Assembly: GCA_964507185.1 (NCBI GenBank)
Contig: CAZDOY010000004.1
Span: 61,240 to 125,239, forward strand
Reading direction: 5' to 3'
DNA from: CAVRTJ01 sp964507185
GTDB lineage: Bacteria > Acidobacteriota > UBA4820 > DSQY01
Length of the DNA stretch: 64,000 bases
Below, in pieces: positions 35,522-45,300 of this stretch. Position numbers and translations under genes: made by a program. The notes below the pieces were generated by a model. It was not told where the DNA came from and made no database searches. It saw nothing but the letters and a program-made list of their open reading frames with translations. Positions within the stretch are counted from its first letter, which is position 1. Each line of letters begins with the position of its first letter.

Positions 35522-36139
35522 TTAGTCTTCCTCGTCCAGCCGGTCCACGGCGTGCTTGTGGAGGGCGCCTGCATAACGGTCGCACAGGAGCTCCACCGAG
35601 TCGGGAATCCCCATTTCCGTGGAATCGAATCCGAATACGGTCCTGGTGAATCCCTTTGCGGCAACCAGCCTGTGAAGGGAAAGGGCCTCGTCCGGCCGGA
35701 AGATCCGTGCCGGCTCTCCGAACGCCGTATGACCCGCAGGTATGAAGGTGGAGGCCGGACAGAACGTATCTATGTGAACAACGCTGTGGACGGCCATGCG
35801 GGTACCTTCCTCGAGGACCGAACCGTTGAAAACCGTGGCGCCTGTCGAGAGGAAGCACCTGGGGGCGATGGTGGCGCCGCAAACGTGTGCGTGCGGTCCT
35901 ATCAACACGTGGTGGCCAATGGTACAGGGATGCCGGCCGGCTCCCCGGATGACCGAATTCTCCATGACGACGCAGCGTGCGCCGATCGAAACCGGCGCGC
36001 CCTCCGACGTTATGACGGCGCCGGCCAGGACGACCGTGTCCTCGCCTATCGTCACGTCGCCCGATACGACCGCGGTCGCCGCGATGCTCGCCGTTTCGTG
36101 GATTGCCGGCTTTGCTCCCCTGTGTCTGATGAGATACAT
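35522..36139 (-). CDS. Gamma-carbonic-anhydrase-like hexapeptide-repeat protein
   Basis: 205 residues from ATG 36139 (GGAGGAAGGC upstream); the frame continues upward but without a ribosome site. Imperfect hexapeptide repeats of a left-handed beta helix fill residues about 20-130 (HETASIAATAVVSGDVTIGEDTV style). Histidines in GHHVLIGPHAHV and in AVHSVVHID could form the metal site of gamma-type carbonic anhydrases. A C-terminal helix (EALSLHRLVAAKGF) packs on the helix in that family. Enzyme activity is uncertain because many relatives are acyltransferase-like or structural. It is the last gene of the minus-strand array, separated from the EamA gene by 174 bases. Confidence 0.82.
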   Translation of the reverse strand: MYLIRHRGAKPAIHETASIAATAVVSGDVTIGEDTVVLAGAVITSEGAPVSIGARCVVMENSVIRGAGRHPCTIGHHVLIGPHAHVCGATIAPRCFLSTGATVFNGSVLEEGTRMAVHSVVHIDTFCPASTFIPAGHTAFGEPARIFRPDEALSLHRLVAAKGFTRTVFGFDSTEMGIPDSVELLCDRYAGALHKHAVDRLDEED

Positions 36140-36313
36140 GCCTTCCTCCAATGGAATGAATGCATAAAAGCCATCACGTACATTTAGATGATTGTAGCGT
36201 TCCGCCGGAGAAGCGGCAATATCTGTGCCCAGAGGGTCCGCCCACTGGGGCGTATGTCGCATGGTCCGGCCGGCGTTAGTCTCAGGCGGGGGATCCCCTT
36301 GAATCCAATACGA

Positions 36314-37219
36314 TCAGCCGGAAAAGGGTTCCTCGGTCTCAGGACGCCGCATGGTCAGAAGGGTGACCGCACCGACGACGACCGCCGCTCCCACCGCCTG
36401 CATGGGGTGGAGCCTTTCTCCGAGCAGAACCACGGCCAATCCTGTGGCCACGACCGGGATAACGTTGGTGAAGGCTGCCACGATCGAGGCCTTGAGATGG
36501 GTCAGGGCGACGTTCAGCAGCAGGTAGGCCAGGAATGAGCAGCCGATTCCCAGGTAGACAACCGCCACCCACGCCCGAGTGGACACATGCGGGATGCCCA
36601 CGGACATAAAATCCCAGGCGGCAAAAGGAAGGTAGAGCAGGGAAGCGTAGATCGCCTGGAGGCGCGATATGGCCACAGCGTCGTACCGTTTCAGCAACTT
36701 CCTGGCCAGAACCGTGTACACGGACGCCGCAAAGGCCGCTCCGAGGATGAAGAGGTTGCCCGCGAGACTGCCGCCAAAGGCCTGACTGATCCCGCCCGCC
36801 GTTACGAGCAGGAAGATGCCCGCCAGTGAAACAAGGATCAGCATGGCCTCCTTCAGAACGATGGGAACCTTGAGCCAGATCACCTCCAGGATGAGGACGT
36901 AGATCGGAATTGTGCAGATCAGAATGGCGGCGGTCGAGGCCAGGGTCCTTTCGATCCCCATGGCTTCCAGGTAGAAGTAGACGCCCGGCTCAAAGAGCGT
37001 GAGGATGAAGATCTTAACGCACCCGGTCCGGTCCATACGCGTACCCCTGAGCCAGGGGGACACGGCGATGAAGAGCAACGCGGCTATAAAGAACCGCAGA
37101 AAGATGAGTTCGAACGGAGTGAAGACACCGAGGGCGATCTTGCTGCCGACAAAGGACGCACCGAACAGCAGAGACATGCCGACCAGCGCCACAAGGGCCG
37201 TGGTCTTGGTTCCCCTCAT
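36314..37219 (-). CDS. EamA-family transporter coupled to queC
   Basis: 301 residues from ATG 37219, overlapping the queC stop as ATGA. Ten hydrophobic helices, with GASFVGSKIALGVFTPFELIFLRF in the first repeat and YLGIGCSFLAYLLLNVALTHLKAS plus a GERLHPMQAVGAAVVVGAV end in the second. Translational coupling to queC and co-transcription with queD-queE make a role in moving preQ0, preQ1, queuine or their precursors an attractive guess (inference). Known queuosine-precursor carriers belong to other families, so this would be new. Other substrates remain equally possible on sequence alone. Confidence 0.86.
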   Translation of the reverse strand: MRGTKTTALVALVGMSLLFGASFVGSKIALGVFTPFELIFLRFFIAALLFIAVSPWLRGTRMDRTGCVKIFILTLFEPGVYFYLEAMGIERTLASTAAILICTIPIYVLILEVIWLKVPIVLKEAMLILVSLAGIFLLVTAGGISQAFGGSLAGNLFILGAAFAASVYTVLARKLLKRYDAVAISRLQAIYASLLYLPFAAWDFMSVGIPHVSTRAWVAVVYLGIGCSFLAYLLLNVALTHLKASIVAAFTNVIPVVATGLAVVLLGERLHPMQAVGAAVVVGAVTLLTMRRPETEEPFSG

Positions 37220-38049
37220 GACGCCTTCGTCAGCGCGCGGAGCAGGACGTTGAGTTTCCGGACGCGCGCGACCCTGGCCGCCCTGTCGGCCGAAGATGTG
37301 CGCGCGTATGGAAGGGGGTCCTGGATTCCCGCTTCCCTGAACCCCCTCAGCCGCAGCGCGCAGGAGTCGCAGACCCCGCACGCCTTGTCATTGCTCGAAT
37401 AGCAAGACCACGTGTCTTCCAGGGGCAATCCCATGCTCGAAGCGGCATGGACGATCTCCGCCTTTGTCATGTGCACCAGCGGGGCGACGACTTTTATACC
37501 GCTTCCGGGTCTCGTTCCTTCTGCGACCAGCGCATTGAACGCCTCGATAAAGCTCTGACGGCAGTCCGGGTAGCCAGAGGAATCCTGCGACACGGCCCCG
37601 TAATAGACGAGCTTCGCGCCGAGGACTTCCGCCCATCCCACCGCCATTGAAAGGAGCACGGCGTTCCGGAATGGGACGTAAGTAACAGGGATGTTTCCGG
37701 AGTCGAGATGGGCTCTGGGCACGTCGACGGACGACTGAGTCAGGGCCGACCCCCCCGCCTGGGTGAAAAAGTTCGTATGCACCACGAGTCGCCGCTCTTC
37801 GGGAACACCGAAGAAACCGGCGACTCTGTTAAAGGCGCGATATTCCGCAACCTCCGTCCTCTGGCCATAATTGAAATGTATGAAAGCGAGGTCGCACCCG
37901 TCGTACATGGCCATTCCGGCCGCCGTGAGAGAATCCATGCCGCCGCTTACCAGGACAACGGCCAGCGGACGATCGGGACTCGTATCAGGAAAGACCGCAT
38001 CCGAAGAACGCCCCTGGAGGACGCCCGAGGAACCTTCTGTATCCACCAT
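37216..38049 (-). CDS. queC: 7-cyano-7-deazaguanine synthase QueC
   Basis: 277 residues from ATG 38049. It converts 7-carboxy-7-deazaguanine to preQ0 with ATP and ammonia. PP-loop VLVSGGMDSLTA at about residues 32-43, HFNYGQR, and VPFRNAVLLSMA in the middle. The zinc-binding cysteines appear near the C-terminus in CYSSN...CGVCDSCALR. A 24-residue Ser/Asp-rich N-terminal extension is longer than usual. It is part of queD-queE-queC, the preQ0 pathway, lacking only folE (queue entry) here. Stop overlaps the EamA gene. Confidence 0.95.
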   Translation of the reverse strand: MVDTEGSSGVLQGRSSDAVFPDTSPDRPLAVVLVSGGMDSLTAAGMAMYDGCDLAFIHFNYGQRTEVAEYRAFNRVAGFFGVPEERRLVVHTNFFTQAGGSALTQSSVDVPRAHLDSGNIPVTYVPFRNAVLLSMAVGWAEVLGAKLVYYGAVSQDSSGYPDCRQSFIEAFNALVAEGTRPGSGIKVVAPLVHMTKAEIVHAASSMGLPLEDTWSCYSSNDKACGVCDSCALRLRGFREAGIQDPLPYARTSSADRAARVARVRKLNVLLRALTKAS

Positions 38050-38076
38050 AGTATTTCGTCCTGCCCGATCCGTTTT

Positions 38077-38787
38077 TCAGACGCCCCTCTTGTCGCCCCA
38101 CAGGACCTTGTGGAGCTGAACCTGCAACCGTGCGTCCAGCTTATCCTCGAGGATCCAGGCGGCAAGTTCTTGCGGTTCGATACGGCCCCATGCCGGCGAG
38201 ATCAGGACCTGCGGCGGGCCGGGAAGATGATAACGCGCCATGAATGCCTTCGTAAAGTCGTAATCGGCGCGGTCGTTGCATACGAACTTCAGCGCGTCCC
38301 TGTGGTTCAGACCCTGGAGAATCTCCTGCTCGAACGAGTCCCCTTCCCCGCTGCCGGGAGTCTTTACGTCCACGACCTTCAGAACGTCGGAAGGCAGAGC
38401 ATCGAGTGAGAATGAGCCGTTGGTTTCAATGGATACATCGTGGCCATTTTCCAGGAGGGCTCTGCACAGATCGGGGGTGCCGGCCTGGGCCATCGGCTCC
38501 CCTCCCGTGACCAGCACGCGTCTGATGCCGCGGGTCGCGACCGATGCCGCGACTTCGTCCAGCGCCATACGTTCTCCCTTGAAGAAACTGAAGGTGCTGT
38601 CGCAGTAGTTGCAGCGCAGGTTGCAGCCCGTAAGGCGCAGGAGGACCGTGGGAAAACCCTGTTCCGGGCCTTCCCCCTGGAGGGATGCATAGATCTCGTT
38701 CACCAGGACGGTCGCGTGTCGCGATGCGCCGTAACGATACCGTTCGACGCCCACCGGACCTGCCCCGGGCATCCGGCCGGAATTCAT
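38077..38787 (-). CDS. queE: 7-carboxy-7-deazaguanine synthase QueE
   Basis: 236 residues from ATG 38787. A radical SAM enzyme turning 6-carboxytetrahydropterin into 7-carboxy-7-deazaguanine. EIYASLQGEGPEQGFPTVLLRLTGCNLRCNYCDS contains the CxxxCxxC cluster motif. LVTGGEPMAQ and SIETNGSF are the SAM- and substrate-binding strands, and VDVKTPGSGE matches the family. Length typical. It overlaps queD by four bases and lies 27 bases upstream of queC. Confidence 0.95.
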   Translation of the reverse strand: MNSGRMPGAGPVGVERYRYGASRHATVLVNEIYASLQGEGPEQGFPTVLLRLTGCNLRCNYCDSTFSFFKGERMALDEVAASVATRGIRRVLVTGGEPMAQAGTPDLCRALLENGHDVSIETNGSFSLDALPSDVLKVVDVKTPGSGEGDSFEQEILQGLNHRDALKFVCNDRADYDFTKAFMARYHLPGPPQVLISPAWGRIEPQELAAWILEDKLDARLQVQLHKVLWGDKRGV

Positions 38788-39149
38788 TTCCCCGGCTCCG
38801 CGTAATAAGAGGCCATGGACGTTTCCGTCTCAAAGACGTTAACCCTGCTGACTTTCACGTCGCGGGAGATAACGTCGAAGAGGTACCTCGCGATATTCTC
38901 CGCGGTCGGGTTGACCTCGTCGAAGGGAGGCGTTTCGTTGAGATAGCTGTGGTCCATGGGCTCGAGCGCCCTGTCGGTGAGCTCTTTGAGCTTTCGGAAA
39001 TCGATCACCATGCCGAGGCCGTCGAGCTTTTCCATGCTTACGATGACCTCGACCTTCCAGTTATGCCCATGCAGCCTTTCGCAGTTCCCGGGATAGTCCT
39101 CTACCCTGTGGGCCGCCGCAAAATCACGCATGACCTTGACTTCGTACAT
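38784..39149 (-). CDS. queD: 6-carboxy-5,6,7,8-tetrahydropterin synthase QueD
   Basis: 121 residues from ATG 39149 (GGAGGACGGT upstream). It converts dihydroneopterin triphosphate to 6-carboxytetrahydropterin. Zinc-binding histidines are visible: AAAHRV near the N-terminus and CERLHGHNW. The catalytic Cys precedes them (PGNCERLHGH), and the acidic end PTAENIARYLF is standard. First gene of the queD-queE-queC-EamA unit. The 172-base upstream spacer has an ATGGCC/GGCCAT hairpin but no recognised preQ1 aptamer. Confidence 0.94.
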   Translation of the reverse strand: MYEVKVMRDFAAAHRVEDYPGNCERLHGHNWKVEVIVSMEKLDGLGMVIDFRKLKELTDRALEPMDHSYLNETPPFDEVNPTAENIARYLFDVISRDVKVSRVNVFETETSMASYYAEPGK

Positions 39150-39321
39150 ACCGTCCTCCAGTGTTTGCCCTCAGCTGCCGGGGCTGGAAGAGGAAACAAC
39201 CAGTCGGTGGCCGCATCAATTCCCATCCCCCGGAGGAGATACTAACCGAGGCGACCCCTTCCTGTCGACTTGGGCAGAGGATGGCCGTGTGGCCATAGGG
39301 CCGGTTACCGCTACCCTCGTA

Positions 39322-39942
39322 TTACGGAAAATGTCGTTTGAAGGCCTGCCATGACTCCGTCGGATTTCTTTCGAACGCGCTGATCGCCGCGAGGCTGGTG
39401 AATCCTCGTTCATAGAGCTCGGCGGCGTTCTCCGGTCTTACGCCTCCGATCGCCACCACCGGCTGGGTGGACCGCTTGAGAATGGTCTTCTGGATGTCCA
39501 TCGGGACGACCGGATCGGGCCGGCCCTTGGTGCGCGTGGCAAAGACGGGCCCGAGCGACAGGTAATCCGCCGGGAACTCGATGGCGGCCTCGAACTGATC
39601 CAGGTTATGCGTCGAGAAGCCGATGATCTTATCAGGTCCCAGCATGCGACGTGCGTCCGGAACGGGAATGTCCTCTTGTCCGAGATGAACGCCGTCCGCC
39701 CCGGCCAGGAGGGCGAGGTCCGGCCTGTCGTCGACGATAACCAGCCCCTGTGCTCGGTGGACCATTTCGACCATGAGTCTCAGGTCTTCCAGCTTCTCGT
39801 CATCGCCCCCGCTCTTGCGACGGAACTGCAGGAATCGGCAACCCATAGAGAGAAGAGTAGCCGTCCAGTGCGCAAGCCGGTTACCCGACATGGTCTCCGG
39901 GGTCACCGGGTAAAGCGGAGGGAGGAGTCTCTTGTGGGGCAC
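39322..39942 (-). CDS. thiE: Thiamine-phosphate synthase
   Basis: 206 residues from a GTG at 39942, with GGGGAGG eight bases upstream. It joins HMP-PP with the thiazole phosphate. TIM-barrel motifs: QFRRKSG (normally QLRxK), LVIVDDRPDLALLAGADGVHLGQEDIP, GFSTHNLDQF, DYLSLGPVFATRTK and VVAIGGVRPENAAEL. The Arg in QFRRK and the DGVHLGQ block fit an active ThiE. It follows accC by 23 bases and is probably read from the same transcript. No TPP aptamer lies in reach. Confidence 0.92.
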   Translation of the reverse strand: MPHKRLLPPLYPVTPETMSGNRLAHWTATLLSMGCRFLQFRRKSGGDDEKLEDLRLMVEMVHRAQGLVIVDDRPDLALLAGADGVHLGQEDIPVPDARRMLGPDKIIGFSTHNLDQFEAAIEFPADYLSLGPVFATRTKGRPDPVVPMDIQKTILKRSTQPVVAIGGVRPENAAELYERGFTSLAAISAFERNPTESWQAFKRHFP

Positions 39943-39964
39943 GGCGGTTGCCTCCCCGGAATCG

Positions 39965-41299
<1,335 letters not shown>

Positions 41300-41305
41300 G
41301 CCGCG

Positions 41306-41866
41306 TCAACCCGCGCGCTCGACAACGAAGAGTTTTTCGCCGTATTCTACCGGCTGGGCGTTCTCGGTGAGAATGTCGACCACCGTGCCGTCCACTTCGC
41401 TCTCGATTTCGTTCATGAGCTTCATGGCCTCAATGATGCAGAGAGTCTGTCCCTTCTTGACCAGGTCGCCCACCTTCACGAAAGGCTCTGCGCCGGGGGC
41501 GGGCGCCCTGTAGAAGGTCCCTACCATCGGGCTCTTCACGTCTGACAGGCGGTCGGATTTGGGCTGAGCTGCGGTCTCCTCTCCGTCCGGAGAGCCACCC
41601 GCCGCCTGTGGCGCGGCCGGGGTGAAGGGCGCCGCAGCCGGTCCCGCGGTCTGCAGGGGAACCCCGCCTCCGGAGGGAACCATGATGATCTGCGGCGAAC
41701 CGGACGAGTTGTTGGACGAGACCGGTGCACTCTTGCAAAGTCGGAGCTTTAAGCCTTCCAGTTCGAGTTCCAGTTCGTTGAGGTTGCTCTTTTCGAGCAT
41801 GTCCATTAATTTCTGAATTTCCGGGAGTTTCAAGCTGGGGCTCCTTTTTTTGACTGCTTCTGCCAT
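41306..41866 (-). CDS. accB: Biotin carboxyl carrier protein of acetyl-CoA carboxylase
   Basis: 186 residues from ATG 41866 (GGAAGGGGATAGC upstream). N-terminal dimerising helix region, then a Pro/Ala/Gly-rich flexible linker at about 50-108. The biotinyl domain is at 109-186, with the acceptor Lys149 in IIEAMKLMNEI. KSPMVGTFYRAPAPGAEPFV is the standard thumb region. Expressed with accC just downstream. Confidence 0.97.
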   Translation of the reverse strand: MAEAVKKRSPSLKLPEIQKLMDMLEKSNLNELELELEGLKLRLCKSAPVSSNNSSGSPQIIMVPSGGGVPLQTAGPAAAPFTPAAPQAAGGSPDGEETAAQPKSDRLSDVKSPMVGTFYRAPAPGAEPFVKVGDLVKKGQTLCIIEAMKLMNEIESEVDGTVVDILTENAQPVEYGEKLFVVERAG

Positions 41867-41941
41867 GCTATCCCCTTCCTGGCTCGCACCATTATAAACC
41901 ACGGCCGCCGTCATCATGCAACCTGCCGACGGAATGCCGCG

Positions 41942-43966
41942 TCAGCCCGACCTTCCTGCAGGGGAATAATCGCCCGATAGAAGGGCCTTGAGTGCCGCTT
42001 CATCCAGCACGGTTATATCGAGCTCTCGGGCCGTCGACAGTTTGGACCCTGCGCCGGGCCCTTCGACCACGAAGTTCGTACCATGACTGACCGATCCGCT
42101 GACCTTCGCCCCCAACGCCTCCAGCGCGGCCTTTGCTTGGCTGCGGGTCATGGACTCCAATGTCCCGGTCAGGACGAAGGTCAGTCCGGACAGCGGCTTT
42201 TCCCCATCCGGTTCTACGCCCGTCTCCAGCCTGAGGCCCACGGCCTTGAAGCGATCGATCATCTCCCTGTTGCCGGGCACGTCGAAAAAAGCGCGGATCT
42301 CTCCGGCCACCTTAGGACCAACACCTTCCACGGTTTGGAGTTCTTCCTCCGACGCGCTCATGAGCGCGTCGATGTGGGTAAAACGGGCCGACAGGTCTTT
42401 GGCGGTCTCTTCTCCAACCTGCCGGATGCCCAGTGCGTAGAGAACCCGCCGGTAGGGTCTTGCCTTGCTGGTTTCAATTTCATCAAGGAGGTTGGAAGCC
42501 GATTTTTCGGCCATGCGCGGAAGCCTCGCCAGGTCTTCAAGCCGGAGAGCGTAGATGTCCTGCAGGCCCTTCACCAGGCCTCCTTCCACGAGGTTTTCCA
42601 CGAGGACCTTGCCCAGCCCCGCCACGTCCATCGCGGAGCGCGAGGCAAAGTGACGAACCCCCTCCCTGAGCTGGGCCGTGCACGACCGATTTGCGCACCG
42701 GACGATGGCCTCGCCCTCCGGCCGGTGGACGGGCCCCCCGCACACGGGACAGGCCGTCGGAAAACCGAAGGGGGAAGCGCCTTCCGGACGCTTCTCCGGT
42801 TTCACGCCGACGACGTAAGGAATGACGCCTCCGGCCCGCTCGACGAGGACCGTGTCGCCCACCCTGACGTCCTTGCGCTTCAGTTCGTCCTCGTTGTGGA
42901 GCGATACGCGGGAAACCGTTACGCCGCCGATGCCCACTGGCTTGAGCCGGGCGACTGGCGTGAGGGCTCCGGTTCTGCCCACCTGCACGACGATCTCCTC
43001 CACGGTCGTTTCCGCCTGCTCGGCCGGAAACTTGAAGGCGACAGCCCAGCGCGGGGCCTTGGCGGTGGTTCCCGCGAGCTCGTGGAGGGATGCATCGTCG
43101 AGCTTGATGACCACGCCATCGGCGTCGTAATCCAGTTCGCGACGCCTTTCGGTCCATTCCCTGCAGTAGGCGACGACCTCGTCCACGCCCTTGCACAGCC
43201 TGCGGTTCGGTTCCACGGAGAATCCCCACGACTGAAGGTCATCGAGCAGTCGCTCCTGGCTCCCGGCCGAATAGCCTTCGGAGCGCAGGATCTGGTAGCA
43301 GAAGCAGGCCAGCGGCCGAGCTGCCGATACCACGGGGTCGATCTGGCGCAGGCTGCCCGCGGCGGCGTTTCTAGGGTTGGCAAACACGGCCAGTCCATCG
43401 CTCTCCCTGCGCGCGTTGAGCTGGGCAAAGGCGCGTATGGGAAGGTAGACTTCCCCGCGCACCACGAGATTCGGAGGTCCGTTCAGGAGACGGTCCGGAA
43501 TGTCCTTCACCGTCTTGAGGTTCGCCGTCACGTCTTCCCCGACAAGGCCGTCGCCCCGGGTCGCCCCTCTGACGAACCGCCCGTCGTCGTAGTAGAGAGC
43601 TACGGAGAGCCCGTCCAGTTTGATTTCGCACACGTAGTGCAGGTCCTTGCGTCCCAGGACCTTTTCGAGGCGCTGCGCCCATTCCCGGACATCCGACTCG
43701 TTGTAGGTGTTTTCCAGGCTCAACATGGGAGTCGGGTGCGGAACGGGCGCAAAGGCGTCCGACGGGCGGCCGCCGACGGAGCGGGCAGGGCTCTCATCCC
43801 CGGCCAGGTCCGGAAACTCTGTCTCGAGATCCGCCAGCTCCTTTTCCAGGAGGTCATACTCGTAGTCGCTGATTATGGGCGCATTATCCTCGTAGTAGAG
43901 GCGGCGGTGCATCTCGAGTTCCCGGCGGAGCTGCTCGACACGTTTGGCGGCCTGCTCCCTATTCAT
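41942..43966 (-). CDS. ligA: NAD-dependent DNA ligase
   Basis: 674 residues from ATG 43966. It seals nicks during replication and repair with NAD. Ia domain with YYEDNAPIISDYEYD, adenylation Lys116 (CEIKLDG), and AVKFPAE-type strand AFKFPAEQ. OB domain VGRTGALTPVARLKPV, then the four-Cys zinc finger (CPVCGGP...CANRSC), HhH repeats, and a C-terminal BRCT domain (GLTFVLTGTLESMTRSQAK). Full length for the family. It overlaps the upstream kinase gene by eight bases. Confidence 0.97.
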   Translation of the reverse strand: MNREQAAKRVEQLRRELEMHRRLYYEDNAPIISDYEYDLLEKELADLETEFPDLAGDESPARSVGGRPSDAFAPVPHPTPMLSLENTYNESDVREWAQRLEKVLGRKDLHYVCEIKLDGLSVALYYDDGRFVRGATRGDGLVGEDVTANLKTVKDIPDRLLNGPPNLVVRGEVYLPIRAFAQLNARRESDGLAVFANPRNAAAGSLRQIDPVVSAARPLACFCYQILRSEGYSAGSQERLLDDLQSWGFSVEPNRRLCKGVDEVVAYCREWTERRRELDYDADGVVIKLDDASLHELAGTTAKAPRWAVAFKFPAEQAETTVEEIVVQVGRTGALTPVARLKPVGIGGVTVSRVSLHNEDELKRKDVRVGDTVLVERAGGVIPYVVGVKPEKRPEGASPFGFPTACPVCGGPVHRPEGEAIVRCANRSCTAQLREGVRHFASRSAMDVAGLGKVLVENLVEGGLVKGLQDIYALRLEDLARLPRMAEKSASNLLDEIETSKARPYRRVLYALGIRQVGEETAKDLSARFTHIDALMSASEEELQTVEGVGPKVAGEIRAFFDVPGNREMIDRFKAVGLRLETGVEPDGEKPLSGLTFVLTGTLESMTRSQAKAALEALGAKVSGSVSHGTNFVVEGPGAGSKLSTARELDITVLDEAALKALLSGDYSPAGRSG

Positions 43967-45299
43967 CCACGGCCCTCGCTATGGGCAGGCTTGCCCTGAA
44001 GCAGGAGCCCGGCTGAGGTTTCGGCACAAGCTCCAGCGTCCCGCCAAGGCCTTCTATGATCCGGCGGGAAATGGGCAGTCCCAGCCCCGTCCCTCCCTCC
44101 TTGGTCGTGAAGAAGATATCGAACACCGCGTCCCGCTGGTCTTCGGGAATGCCCGGTCCCTGGTCGCAGATTTCCATCACGATCCTATCGCCCTGCCTGT
44201 GGGCGCGGAGGATGACTTCCTCCGGGCCGGACGCCGCCTGTATGGCATTTAGCACGAGGTTGAGCATGGCCGACTGAAGAAGCTCCTCGTCCGTATCGAC
44301 GAGAGGCAACTCTTCCGGAACGTCAAGCCTTATCGTGACGCTCTTCCGCCGCGCCTCCTCCATCACCAGGGAAGCAAGCCCGTCGAACAGGTTCGCGATT
44401 ATGGTGGGCTCTATGATGGGTTTAAGGGGCCTGGAGTACATCAGGAAATCGTTGACCAGCCTTTCGAGGCGGCGAAATTCCTTGCGGATGGGCACGAGCC
44501 AGGACTTGAGCTGGTCGGACTGCTCTCCCGCCTCGGCCTCTTCCTCCAAAAGCTGGAGATTCATCTGTATGGAGTTGATCGGGTTCTTGATCTCGTGCGC
44601 CAGCCCAGAACTGAGGAGGCCGAGATAAGAAAGCCTGAGTTGGGACTGCGCCTCGGTTTCGATGCGGCGGCTCATGCGAATGACGCGCAGAACGTACAGG
44701 TATGCAAGTCCAACCATCAGGAGGATGCAGGCGAACGTCCCGATGAGTTTCGTGATGAGGCCGCGCCGGAACTGCATGGCTTGCCTTGCCAGCACGTCCT
44801 CGCTCACGGAAACGATGGCGCGTCCCATCTTGCCGGGCTCTATGGCCACCGGAACTTCGATGGGTATCCTGTTGAGGCGCTGGACCTTCTGCTGGCCCGG
44901 CTTCAACCCCTTGGGTGCAGTGCCCCCCAGCAATTCGCCACCCTTGAGGCGCTTGTCCTGATAGCGAAGCTGTCCCTTGTCGTCGTAGAGTTCAATGGAG
45001 TCGAATATCTTCTTTTCGGTCAGAAAATCGTTGAGGCGCGTCGTCACAACCGTCTGCTGCTTGTAACCTTTCAGCATCTGGGTAGTGGGCAGCTTGGCGA
45101 GGAGCTTCCTCAGTTCGGCCGTGGACTGGTTCAGTACCTTGAAGGTTTCTTTGTTGCCGAGTTCCTTGATGATCAGCACGGACCCCAGCCCGATGACGGT
45201 GAGGAACATGACTGCGAACAGAATGGACGCCCACAGCACCTCGCGCCTGAGCGCCGACTTCTTGTTTTCGAGACGGTTTTGATCCGGAATCAGGTCCAC
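43959..45299 (-). CDS. Membrane sensor histidine kinase (NtrB/ZraS-like)
   Basis: 446 residues from GTG 45299, with GAGG nine bases upstream inside aroC. Helix 1 at about 22-46, a periplasmic sensor region 47-182, and helix 2 at 183-206. The acceptor is His235 in GLAHEIKNPINSIQMN, followed by an ATPase domain (VLNAIQAASG, CDQGPGIPEDQ, GGTGLGLPISRR). The HEIKNP box is that of NtrB/ZraS-type kinases that pair with sigma54 activators. No partner regulator is next to it. It lies between aroC (one base apart) and ligA (eight-base overlap), an odd place for a signalling gene; it may be an orphan kinase in a housekeeping operon. Confidence 0.9.
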   Translation of the reverse strand: MDLIPDQNRLENKKSALRREVLWASILFAVMFLTVIGLGSVLIIKELGNKETFKVLNQSTAELRKLLAKLPTTQMLKGYKQQTVVTTRLNDFLTEKKIFDSIELYDDKGQLRYQDKRLKGGELLGGTAPKGLKPGQQKVQRLNRIPIEVPVAIEPGKMGRAIVSVSEDVLARQAMQFRRGLITKLIGTFACILLMVGLAYLYVLRVIRMSRRIETEAQSQLRLSYLGLLSSGLAHEIKNPINSIQMNLQLLEEEAEAGEQSDQLKSWLVPIRKEFRRLERLVNDFLMYSRPLKPIIEPTIIANLFDGLASLVMEEARRKSVTIRLDVPEELPLVDTDEELLQSAMLNLVLNAIQAASGPEEVILRAHRQGDRIVMEICDQGPGIPEDQRDAVFDIFFTTKEGGTGLGLPISRRIIEGLGGTLELVPKPQPGSCFRASLPIARAVDE

Positions 45300-45300
45300 G

